Source: Nageia nagi
Lineage: Eukaryota > Pinophyta
NCBI GenBank assembly: GCA_050084985.1
Contig: JBITNC010000001.1
Coordinates: 125,116,001 to 125,180,000, forward strand
Direction: 5' to 3'
Length of the DNA stretch: 64,000 nt
Position 1 is the stretch's first letter. Every line of letters begins with the position of its first letter. The translations under genes were made by a program, and so were the position numbers. Under the pieces are notes generated by a model. The model was given only the letters and a program-made list of their open reading frames with translations. It had not been told where the DNA came from and searched no databases. Below are positions 13,601 through 25,600 of this stretch, piece after piece.

Positions 13601-16600
13601 ACAAACTAGGGCACACAAGGAGCTCAAATCATGCTCCAAAAATACGATAAAAATTTCCTAGGGCTGGACGCCAAGCTATAGAGGCCAAATCTGGTCTGTA
13701 TGTCTTCAATCTCTCAACCAACCGTAGATCTATTGATAAAAGCTTCAGATCTGATAGATGTAATCATAAACTTCAGAATTAGTCTTTAATTCAACAGATT
13801 TGATCACAAATTCAGATCTGATTATATACTCTCAAATCTGATGCTGAAGTCTCAATATGCCCAAGTGGTGAACCTTGGATGAATTCTTTCAAAAGACTCA
13901 AGGGATCAACCCTTGAATCCTTAATCAAGAGAAAGGAATCAGCCCTTGTATGCAAGATTGGCTCTTCTGCAGATTTTGGGATTAGCCCTTCACTCTACAA
14001 AATCACAATATTAGAAAATGCACAAAGATTCCCCCAAATGGAGCACTCCGTCTCTATATACCTAGCAGTCCACTTTTTTGCTTCTGCCACTTTATTATTT
14101 TTTATGTTTATTTTTAAATACAAAATTCTCTCCTAATACTACTATAAAGTGTGCCCCGCTTCTACTTGGCCAATTTGTCATAACATTGCATTGGGTTGAG
14201 TGGGGTCCACAAGAGGGGATATTACAAGTTCAACCCTCCCAAATTGCTTGCCCTCAAGCAATGCAAACACAACCTCAACATCGCTTGATTGAGCCAAATT
14301 GAAACCAACTGTAATTCTAGGGTCCCAAATCATCCTTAGAAAAATCCATCATCAAACTTTCCATTTACTACTCACCAAAGAAGATCTGGTGTATTTTCCA
14401 AGACCATCAGAGCTTCTGAAACATGATGAGGCTTGAAAAGTACAGCAAGAAAACTCACTTCGCTGATTTATTCTCACATCTTGTGTTTGTTCATCAGTTT
14501 AGCTATATTGTACCTCAAAGGAAGACGATGCCCTGTTGCTACAAGCCCGAAGTCTTTCCCAGCAATTCTTTTCAATGCATTTACGATGGATCGAGAATTT
14601 GGTCGCATCAAACAATCCTAGTAGAACTTGTAATGCGGTTCTATGGCACTTGTTGGGAAGGAAATATTTCTTCTTACTTGGCGATTGCCCATATGATCAA
14701 GACGGAAAAGCGACCCAGCATGTAGGTGAGAACGCATTACTGAACTCCTCTTGTAAGGATTTATACTCCAAGGTTTTTATCGGAAAGCTCGTGTCATTAA
14801 TACGAGCTTTGAATTGTGTAGGTCTTGTTTGGGAATCAATTGAATAGTGTAGTAGAGGTAATAACTGTTAACTCACGTGGTGTACTAGGGTTGGACATCT
14901 AGCTTAAAAGACTAGATTTGATGGAAACAATGCTTGAAACACCTCAAATTGTTGGGTGTGTTGTTATTAAATATTTTTGGTAAATATATAGTATCTCTAT
15001 GTAACTGGTATGTGTCACAATCAGTAATAATGCCTAGTAGCCAACTTGTTGGGCAAGATAATGGCATCCACCAATAAGCTACAGTTACAGCCACAATGGA
15101 ATAACGACGAAACCGAAATAAAGAGATAGGGACGTAATAATGATTAGTAGTACAAGTGTACTATGGGGGCTTTAAGTTGGTGAAGTTCGGTTAAAAGTAA
15201 AACAGTAAATGGTAAATGGTAAAAGGTAAAAGGTAAATGTTAAATGGTAAAAGGTGAAAGGTTAATGGTGAAAGTAAGTAATGGTAAGTGGAAGAAATGT
15301 CCATGGGTAATATCTAGAAGACATATGTTCTAGAATTATCCATAGGATTATGTGGCACAAGGATATGTGATGATGTGGAAGTAATTCATATTTAAAAGGG
15401 GTTTCTAGAAAAAGGTTATGTGGCAAAAGATCCATGCGGTATCTCATGGATATTTCTAAAAGTGGATTGGATATTTCTAGAGATGGAGATATAATGTATT
15501 TTAAAATTTAAGTTGTAGAGAAATTTAGAAATTGTCTCTAGCCTATAATTAGAGAAGTGCTATGGGCATGTAAGGCAACTTGAGTGTAAAGTCTAGAGCA
15601 AGTCTAGTGGGAGTCAAATCGAGTTGAAGTTGTGAGTTGTGAAATTGTGAAGAAGTTTATATATGTGTGATAAGTCTTGAGTCTTAGTGTCATAAGTGGG
15701 TCAAGTGTTATATTGTGTTCATGATTATCCAAGTGAAGAGAAGGTTGGAGTTTTGTTGTAAGAAAGCTCACTTTATGAAGTTGTGATAGTGGTTGTGTTG
15801 GATTGGTTGTTGAGTTGAGCAAGTGGTGGCGCTCCTCATGGGATAACCAAGTCCATTGCTATCATCACTGTGAGAGTTTCTTACCATTGTATTGTAACTC
15901 TTGTTGCATTTGTATCTTCATTTTAATCAATAATATTGTATCATTGTTCTATTGTACGATTACTGTGTTGGTCATAATGTTTAAATTGCATTACCAGTAA
16001 TTAAAACGGTGCATCGGGACAAAAGATCATTGCAAGAGGAAGGCCCAATATTATAATTCCTTATGTACTAAAATAATTGACATTTTTGGTTCTATTTCCC
16101 GGACCATTCCTCATTAGTGGTAATCGTAGAGTATTTTGTTATCATGGGTAAAATTCCTGTTTTTGTTGCTCATTCTCATGGGGATGCTCAAGCATTTGTG
16201 CAAGAGTTCAAGAGATTGTGAATTTGCAATTGATTGACTACGAAGGCACAATGGGCAGAGTTCCTTCCTACCTTCCTTGATAGAACGACTCATCGATGGT
16301 ACAAGATGTTAGAGGAAGCTGCACAGAATTCTTTGGATCAAGTCTGAGAGAGATTTCTTGAAGAGTTTGGACCACGAGAAAAGTACTTCGACCTCGTGAT
16401 CGAGGTCGCCAAGCTATGCCAAGGAGCGAATGAGAAGATTAAAGACTACTATGCTCGATCACAAGAGTTGAGGAGGAAGATTGAGGCTCAAATTCGAAAG
16501 GAGAATCTTGGTGATAGAGTCATCAATGGCATTGATAGATTGTTGCTAAAGCACTTTCTCGCGAATGAAGCAAGATATCCGACAAAGGATGAAGTATGAA

Positions 16601-19600
16601 AGACCTACCACTATGGAACAAGCTAAGGAGATAGCGAAGAGGCAAGAGGAAAGTATGGAGGAAGAACTAGAAGAAATCATAGTTCCTTATACACCAAGTG
16701 CTACTATAAGGCCTTCGACACTAGGTACATCGTTGATTTTTGTCTCTTCAACAAAATATGATGACTTGATTCGTAAAATGGGACAATTGGCTATTAATCT
16801 TCTGCAAGGAAAGGAAGTTATGATGCCGCAACGACCCCATGGGGGAGATCATGGTCACAGAAAGAATGCTGTAGATATCACATACTATGGGTGTGGGAAC
16901 AAAGGGCACTACAAGACTAATTGTCCAAGTAAGCCATCAACTTCAGGAATGAAGGGTGAAAAGGACAAGGCACTTGTAGATCTGGTGGAGCTTGTGAAAG
17001 AAGAAGAAGCTAATGTTCTTGCAACAAAACTTGTGAAGGAGCATGCAAATGAAGGAGAACGAGAAGCTTAGAAGACAAAAGAGGATAAAGGAAAAAGAAG
17101 GAGAAGGAAACTAGGTGTTTATGACTTTTCAATCTCTCAAGGCCAAGTACCTTATTCAATATTGGAGGATCTATTATCATGTCTTACTAATATAACATAT
17201 GGATAATTGTTGGCATTATCTTCTGAGAAGAGGAGACAATTGCGAAACGGACTCAGCGCATGAAGGAAGAAGCAAGCAGATGTTCCTATCTTGGAAGTGT
17301 AAGTGGATGCATATGCTCCCCAAGCTGAGGTACTTTGCAATGGTGTCTCTATTCCCAATGTTTTTATAGATGGAGGTGTTGTAAATATTATGATAATTCT
17401 TGTTATGAATATGTTGCGTTTAAAAATTAATCATGAGTCCACTACAATTGAGGTCCTTAAATAAGGGTAAAACAAAACCTGAAGGAGTTTTTTCTAATGT
17501 TGCTATTTTTGTTGTTGGAGTTATTTGTTTGGTAGATTTCCAAGTGATGAAGGATGGTTCAATAGCTTATCTTATGCTCTTGGGAAGGCCATGTTTAAGA
17601 AGAGTTTGTGCTCGTAACTACTGGAATGAGGGATACATGACAATAAGATGAGATAAAGTGAGAATTCCAGTGGTTCCCTTAAGCCATATTGCAAAGACAA
17701 CAGAGTTTGGGAGTGAAGAATGGACATCTTCAGGCAATACAAGTATCAATGATGTGGATACTATAGACGAGGATGATGTTGATGTCTCAATTATGGATAT
17801 ATTGCCAACGCCACTTGCTAAATCTCCTATGCAATTTACAGAGGAAGAAGTAGAGCATTGTATGCAAGAGCTACAATTTGGAGATGATATTGAAGAAAAT
17901 GATAGGGAAGAGTGTTTTTAACTTTTTCAAAGGTATATCCATCTCTTCACATTTGATTATAAGGAGTTACAATGACTAACATGGGTAGAACATTCAATTG
18001 AATTGCTGGAGAATACTAAGCCCATTAAACAGATGCCCTATCCAATTTTCTTTGAAAGTTGTAGCGCAATTAAACCCAAACACACAAGTATTCAACAATG
18101 TCTAGCCAAGAAGGGCAAATACAAGCATTCAACACCTCAATATGCCAACGTTAGGGTTAGGGCATCAATTACAAGTCTATACAACACAATAATGCCAATG
18201 TCTGGCTACAACACGCATGAAAGGACAAATGCACCACAACGTTGCAAATATAGACAAGCGCACAATAGAATATGAGATCCAATAGCCCACGGCTTGTATT
18301 AAGATGTATGTTGAACCATGATACAATACCAGACCCCTAGGGCTCAACATTGTCCTCCAAGGAGCCAACTAGGGCACAACGAATATGCTCAATGCTGGAC
18401 GGACGAAACATTGAATGGGATAGCCTTATTCCCTCAAAATCTGAATTCTCTCCATCAAAAGAGCTCTCTCCAATTCTTGGCAACCAACTGAATGGTAGAA
18501 GTGTGCCTCGGAATGCCACTGGATGGACTAAGGTGCTACACCAAAGTCATAGATCAACAGGATCCCTCAGCCAATTAACCCTCCTAGATGCTGCACCTAG
18601 GGATGTTGCTTGATGCTATGCCAAGACTTCAATCCTTCTAGACTGTATATGTATTAATCGATATCTGTATATCGAATAATGATGCTCCAATAACTAATAT
18701 AGCTTTCTTGGATCTGGATCTTACCTCAAAGTCATCACCCAATCCCCTCAAACCCCAACGATGGCACTTAGGAGTCATTCCAGGCCCAATGTGGGTATCT
18801 GAGCCTCCCTCATGCTCCACATGGGTCCTCAAGCTCAATGTGGGTTTAGGGATGCATGCGTGGGCCAAGGAGACATGCGTGGGTGTCATGGGCCAACATG
18901 GGGGTCTAGAAGTCTCCCCAAGGCTTGCGCATGTGTACAAGTGCTCCCAACCTCAACGTTGGGGCCATTAAGTGATCATCCATGCTCTAAGTGCTACATA
19001 GACCTTGGGATTCCCACAATCATGTTTCGGGATCTCCAAGTACATTAAAACACACTAAACTACACTTGGGAGGGAGACATCCCACTTGGGGCTTATAGTG
19101 GGATCCAACGGACCTTTATATCTTCTATCCCAAGTCTTAACTAATAAAACATAATTAAATATGTACAAAGAGGGAATCCGTTGGATTCCAGAATTAATTA
19201 CAATACTCAAAGGGGTACATCATAAAGTCTCCCCTCTCAAATTGCTTGCCCTCAAGCAATGGTAGAATGTTGCAACATATTGTCTTCCAAGAATCCTTTA
19301 ACCTTGTTGACTGAAATTTGCTAGAGTGGAATGCAACTTCAATAAGTCTCCTCCTTGATGAAGGTTCTGTATGAAACATTGAAGCTGCTTTTTCACATAC
19401 GAATATTTCATGAAAAAATTCTGAGAGGCTGCTGTTGTCACCCCTTATCAAGTGCCAAAATGCTTGCAAACATTCTCGTGCCATCGTCCTCAGAAAACAT
19501 GAGGGTGTATGTAGGGATGTTGATGCATCCATCCATGCTATGCATCTAGTTGTGGTAGTATGAATATGGAAGCCTCCTAGAAGATGTTCCTGCAAAAACT

Positions 19601-22600
19601 TCATGTAAATCATGCATGAGTGAAAATAGGTGGAGCCTTTGCTCCATAATTGAGGCCAAGCCTTTCCCAAGCTCAACGTGGGGTCCCAAACTCTACAAGC
19701 TACCAACGAGGAGTCCAAATCCTCATTGACCTCCAACATGGGGTACCAAAATGTCTTCGAATCCAATGCCAAGTATCCAAGCCTACCTAGGTCCAACATG
19801 AGATGCCAACACTCCATTATTGCAATCGTTGGGTGCCCAGGCCTCTCCAATCCCAACATGAGGTGTTTGAACTCCTCCATGCTCATCATCAGGTTCCAAA
19901 GTTCCTTTGTCTCCCACGTGAAGTGTAGAAACTCCCCCAAGTCCAATGCAGAATGCAAGAGCTCCTTTAAGCTCAACACCAGGTAGCAAATCTCCCTAGT
20001 GTCCAACTTGAGGTGCAGGAGGCCCTCTAAGGTCAACGTGCAGTGCCTAGCCCCCTCAAGCTCCAATGTGTTGTGTAGAAGGTCCTCTAGGCTCCACGTG
20101 AAGTGTCCAAGCTCCCTTATGTTCAACGTGGGGTATGGGAGTTCCTCATCACTCCTTGCCTCATGCCAAGGTTGCTCTTGGTTCAACGTGGGCTCATCTT
20201 CTTCCTCCTCCTTCTAACACCACTCAATCACCTCTAATCTTTTGTTGGCGACCTGTGGGCAATCATCTCGAATTCCTAGCAATGTGTGGGTCTTACCATC
20301 AATCTCAAAACTCATGGTGAGCTTTTGATAATTGGTGTGAATGTCACTCAACTCAAATAGCCACTGCACGCCCATAATGATGTGAGTATGTCCTTTCAGA
20401 GGGTAGACGTAGAAATCCTCTCTCACTATGTAACTCTGTAGTCTCACACCAAATCTTTCGATGATTTGGTCCACCAGAGTGAGCTTCCCAATGATGTTGG
20501 AATTTTTGAAACCCACAAACCCCTTGGTCTTGAAGGCCTTCTTCTCAACAAAACCCTTATCAATGAAGTTGTGAGATGCTCCAGGATCAATTAGGACCAT
20601 CACAACCTGCCACCTGCTTGCCCCACTACCTTTAATGTGAGGTACTTCTTCACCCCATAGAATAAAGCAATCATGCTTCCCAATGAGCCTTCTGCCTTAG
20701 GTGTTTCCTGGTCTAGCATTTCCATAACAAGGTCCAAGTGTGAATCATTCGTCTCCTCATTCGAAAACACCTCAATGTAATGCACTTACCCTTTGCCTTG
20801 GCAATGGTGCCCAGGCTTCCACATCTTCTTGCAGTAGAAGCACTTTCCCTCTTCTTTTAACTTTCTTCGAGTGGCTGTTAGGATCCCACATCTTAACATT
20901 TTAGTGTTAGTATTAGTTATTTTAATTAAATTGTTGGCCTATATTGTAAACCGTAATATTGTGATTGTAAGGGCAGGGCCCGATTTTGCATTACTATTAA
21001 GGTTAGGGTTAGCATATTATAAATAGGTAGAAGTGTATGCAGAAAGGATCTTGAACATTATTTTTCACTTTTGGAGTTGTAAGGAGGTAGCCCCCTCGAA
21101 GTGGCCTGTGATTCTGTTACTATTCAGTAAAATCCTATCCTTATCTGCTTATTGTTGCTATTTCGTGTTCTAATTATCAGTGCATGCTCTATATTACCAC
21201 TAGATTAGTTGTCATTTTCTTGTTTCAATCGATATTCGTTTACATTTATGCAATATTTCCCTTTCATATTCGTAGCATTGTAATAGTGGTTGCGTCCAAT
21301 TGGTTTGTTCGAGGCAAGGGAAAGGGTTTGGACTTGCTAGGCCCCTCCTTTTCTGTAGAAGTCTTTCGAGTGGTCAACTCCTTGTATGTTTGTCCTCCCT
21401 TGAGGGATCTCATTGTCGGCTCCAAATCGTATGCAGCCCTAATAGTGTCATTAAGGCTCCTTTGTATGGATACCTTGACCATCCCCTGCAACGGCTCCAT
21501 CAATCCTTCTATGAAAAGGAATGTCAACCACTCCTCCAGAATGTTGTGGATCATCACTGCAACCTTTTGAAACTCGGACACATATTCTTCTACTACAGCA
21601 TGTTGTCTTAGAGATGTCAATTCTCTTAAATAGTCATTCTCCCTTTTTCTATCAAACCTCTTTACCAACCTCTTGGCAAACTCGTCGAAAGAGGTGATGT
21701 TTGAGTAATCCTGGCTGATTACTCCATGCTACCACCATTCGAGGGCATCACCCTCAAAGTGCAATGATGCAAAATGAATTGCATCCTCCTATACCATGTT
21801 TGGATTCAAAGTAAAGTAAGTTTGCAATTGATGCAACTAAGCCCTAGCTGTCATCCTCTTGTTGTCATATAGCGACACCTACATCTTATTGATTTTCTAT
21901 TGCAAGGTCCCTTTTGTCTCCCCACGAGGTTCTCTGGGAATGTGCTATGTGAGCTGCTCCTTTTCAGCCCTAAGATCTCCATGTAGCCGTTGAAGTTCAT
22001 GTGTCTCGTCAACCCTTGATCTAGCATGGAATAGTCTCTAAAAATCTGGTTTAACTCCAGAAGGCCAAGGATCCGACTCTTTGCTTCATCTGTGGACTTC
22101 TTAGCAAACATGGGTTTGGATGGTTTGGGGATAATGGGTTGCTCCCCTATCTTCGCAACTTCCTCATCTAGGAACCTCCATAGGAGAGGGGTTAGTTCCC
22201 TGCGGAGCTCTATGAGAATGTGGGTTCTGGATGACACATGGATCCATGATGAGTGGATCCTCTATCTCTCAAATTGTAGGATCTCCTCAAGCTTGACTCC
22301 CTCTTTGCCTTGTCCTCCCGTGGCTCCTCTTCTTTATCAGGGATAGGACATGGGGGGCTCACATGCCTTTCCGACATCTCTTGACCTTCAATGTGTTTGT
22401 GGACAGTGGTTAATTGTTTTTGCATGGTGGTGATGGCTCTTGTCATGTTGTGGATGGTCAAAATGAGCTTATTAAACTTTCTTTCCGATGTGGACTCTCT
22501 AACTGGAGTAGGGCTTCTCCTCCTAGTTAATGTGGTTCTGCTTCTTGTCTCCTCATTCTTTTGACCAAAATTGTCCTCATCATTGACTTCATTCATCCAT

Positions 22601-25600
22601 GGTCGATGGTCCTCCTCTTGGGCGGCTCTAGAAGGGGTCTCTTCATGTTGTGACTTTTCTTTGAGGAACCCATCTCTCTTTTGCTGCTAGATCTGGTTTA
22701 GTAGTTGTGAATGGAAGGTTTCATTCACGGGTTGGCCAAATCCAAGCTCTGATACCACTGTAAAATCCCAAATACAAATTCAAGTGCAATTAAAACCAAA
22801 CACACAAGTATGCACCAACGTCTGGCCAGGAAGGGCAAATACAAGCATTCAACACCTCAATATGCCAACGTTAGGGTTAGGGCATCAATTACAAGTCTAT
22901 ACAACACAATAATGCCAACGTCTAGCTACAACATGCATGAAAGGACAAATACACCACAATGTTGCAAATATAGACAAGTCCATAGCAGAATATGAGATCC
23001 AATAGCCCACAACTTGTATTAAGATGTATGATGAACAAAGATACAATACCAATCCAACAAGGCTCAACGTTGGCCTCCAGGGAGCCAACTAGGGCACAAC
23101 GAATATGCTCCATGCTGGATGAACGAAACATTGAATGGGATAGCCTCACTCCCTCATAATCTGAATCCTCTCCAGCAAAGGAGTTCTTTCCAAACCTTGG
23201 CGACCAATTGAATGGTAGAAGTGTGCCTCGGAATGCCATTGGATGGACTAAGGTGCTACATCAAAGACGTAAATCAACAAGATCCCTCAGCCTATTAACC
23301 CTCCTAGATGCTGCTCCTAGGGATGTTGCTTCACCCTGTGTCAAGACTTCTATCCTTTGGATGGTATGTGTAATAATCAATATCTGTATATCCAACAATG
23401 ATGATCGAAGGACTAATATAGCTTTCTTGGATTTGGATCTCACCTCAAAGTCATCACCCAATCGCGTCAAACCCCAATGATGGCACCTAGGAGTCATTCT
23501 AGGTCCAACGTGGGTATTTGAGCCTCCCTCATGCTCCATGTGGGTCCTCAAGCTCAACGTGGGTGTAGGGATGCATGTGTGGGTCTAGGAGGCATGCATG
23601 GGTGTCATGGGCCAATGTGGGGGTCTAGAAGTCTACCCAAGGCTTGCGCATGTGTACAAGTGCTCCTAATCTCAACGTTGGGGCCATTAAGTGATAATCC
23701 ATCCTCTAAGTGCTAAATAGGCCTTGTGATTCCCACAATCATGTTTTAGGATCTCCAAGTACATTAAAACACACTAAACTACACATGGGAGGGAGACGTC
23801 CCACTTGGGGCTCACAGTGAGGTCCAATGGACCTTTATATCTTCTATCCCAAGTTCTAACTAATAATTTATAATTAAATATGTACAAAGAGGGAATCTGT
23901 TGGATTCTCGAATTAATTACAATACTCAAAGGGGGACATCACAAGTGTTAAAGAGGAAATAAATAAGTTCTTAGATGTAGGATTTATCTTTCCTATAGAT
24001 AATTCAGAATGGGTTTCTCCTATTGTGGTATCTATAAAGAAGAATGGGAAGATAAGAGTATGTGTGGATTATTGGAAGTTGAATAAATTCACAAAGAAAG
24101 ATCGTTATCCTCTTCCTTTTTCAGATCAAATTTTGGATGAAGTGACAAGACATGATTGCTACAGTTTTGCAGACGGTTATAGTGGATATAACCAAGTTCC
24201 AATAGCAAAGAAGGATCAATTGAAGACAACTTTCACCACACCATGGGGTAGGTTTGCTTACCGAGTAATGCCCTTTGGATTGTGTAATGCACTTGCTCCA
24301 TTTCAAAGACTTATGAATAGAGTTTTTGAGCTTGATATTGGAACATTCATTAGAGTTTTTCTAGATGATTTTTGTATATATGGAAAGAAGGAAAATCATT
24401 TGGGACAAATTGAGAAGGCTTTTGAAAGATTGCAAGAAGCAAGAGCATCATTGAATCCAACCAAATATTTTTTTGGATGCTCGAAGGGAGTGCTTTTTGG
24501 ACATGTTGTATCCAAGAGTGGTATTGAAATAGATCTAGAGAAGGTGGCTAAGATTAAGGAGCTTTCATTCTCATGGAATAAGAGCAAGTTAAGATGTTTC
24601 TTGGGGCATGTTGGGTACTATAGGATTGCTCAACCATTGACTCAATTTTTGAAGAATCCTGATTGGAGTAAGCCATAGATGCATCAGATAAAGCATTAGG
24701 TAGTACACTCATCCAAAAAGATGAAGATGGAAATGATCATTCTATACATTTTGATAGTCGACAGATAAGCAATGCTGAAGTAAATTATACAATCTCTGAA
24801 AAAGAAGCTTTAGCTATAATTTTTGCTTTGAAGAAATTTAGAAATTACTTGTTGGGGCAGAAGTTCATTGTGGTTACTGATCATCAAGCTTTGAAGTATA
24901 TCATTAATAAGCCTAATCTTACGGGACAAATTGCAAGGTGGATCCTCCTATTACAAGAATATGAATTTGATATTGTGGATAGACGAGACAAGAAGCATAT
25001 CAATGTTGATGCATTATCTAGAGCATATGAAGGCATTGGATCTTCTAAGGATGATGAATTTCCCAATGCAGCTTTGTCTTCTATGGAGACGATTGCAAAT
25101 GAGTACATTGATATTTGGAATTACTGAGTGAATTCAAATTTCTTAAAGGGTCAACATCCAAGATAAAAAGGAAAATTACTTAAGCAATTAGACCCTATAC
25201 ACTTGTGGATGGGGTGTTATATAGAGTTGGAACAGATGAAAAATATCTTTGTGCCATTGGACAAGATCAATGGAAAGAGTTAATAAGAGAGATGCATGAT
25301 GGCATATGCAGAGGACATTTTACGCATCAGTTGACAAGAAGATGACTATTGGATGCAGGTTATTATTGGCCCACTCTTTTTAAAGATTTTTTTCACTTAT
25401 TATAAAAGTTGTGGGAGAAATATCCTAGGGTAATATCTAGAAGACATATGTTCTAGAATTATCCATAGGATTATGCATGGATTTTTGAATCAGGGATCTC
25501 AATGCTTCCTTAGTGGTCATCAGTGATCTTGAAGGCTTTGACACATTGTAGAGATTGGTATGCATAACAATTTCATTTATTCTTGACCTTAAAGGCTCTT

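Larger units (their letters stand above)
18060..23941 (-). mobile_element. Nested non-autonomous LTR element (gag-protease, no pol), minus strand
   Basis: 5.9 kb with LTRs at 22759-23941 (5') and 18060-19222 (3'), PBS at 22758-22741, gag, zinc knuckle, retropepsin, a 30-bp repeat ORF, then a polypurine tract. There is no RT, RNase H or integrase in the 3.5-kb interior, so mobilisation would need another element's enzymes. It is inserted in the RT of the + strand gypsy element. The flanks are AAAGT (18055-18059) and CAAGT (23942-23946), a 5-bp duplication with one change. The two LTRs still match at about nine of ten positions by eye. Confidence 0.88.

Noticed and set aside
14423-14847. Overlapping + strand open frames of 62-103 codons
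   Set aside because: No domain; the stretch reads better as the minus-strand 3' interior of an LTR element ending at the polypurine tract.
18640-19050. Open frames in both orientations within the LTRs at 18060-19222 and 22759-23941
   Set aside because: They lie inside paired LTRs, overlap each other and reflect the GGG/CCC-rich minisatellite.
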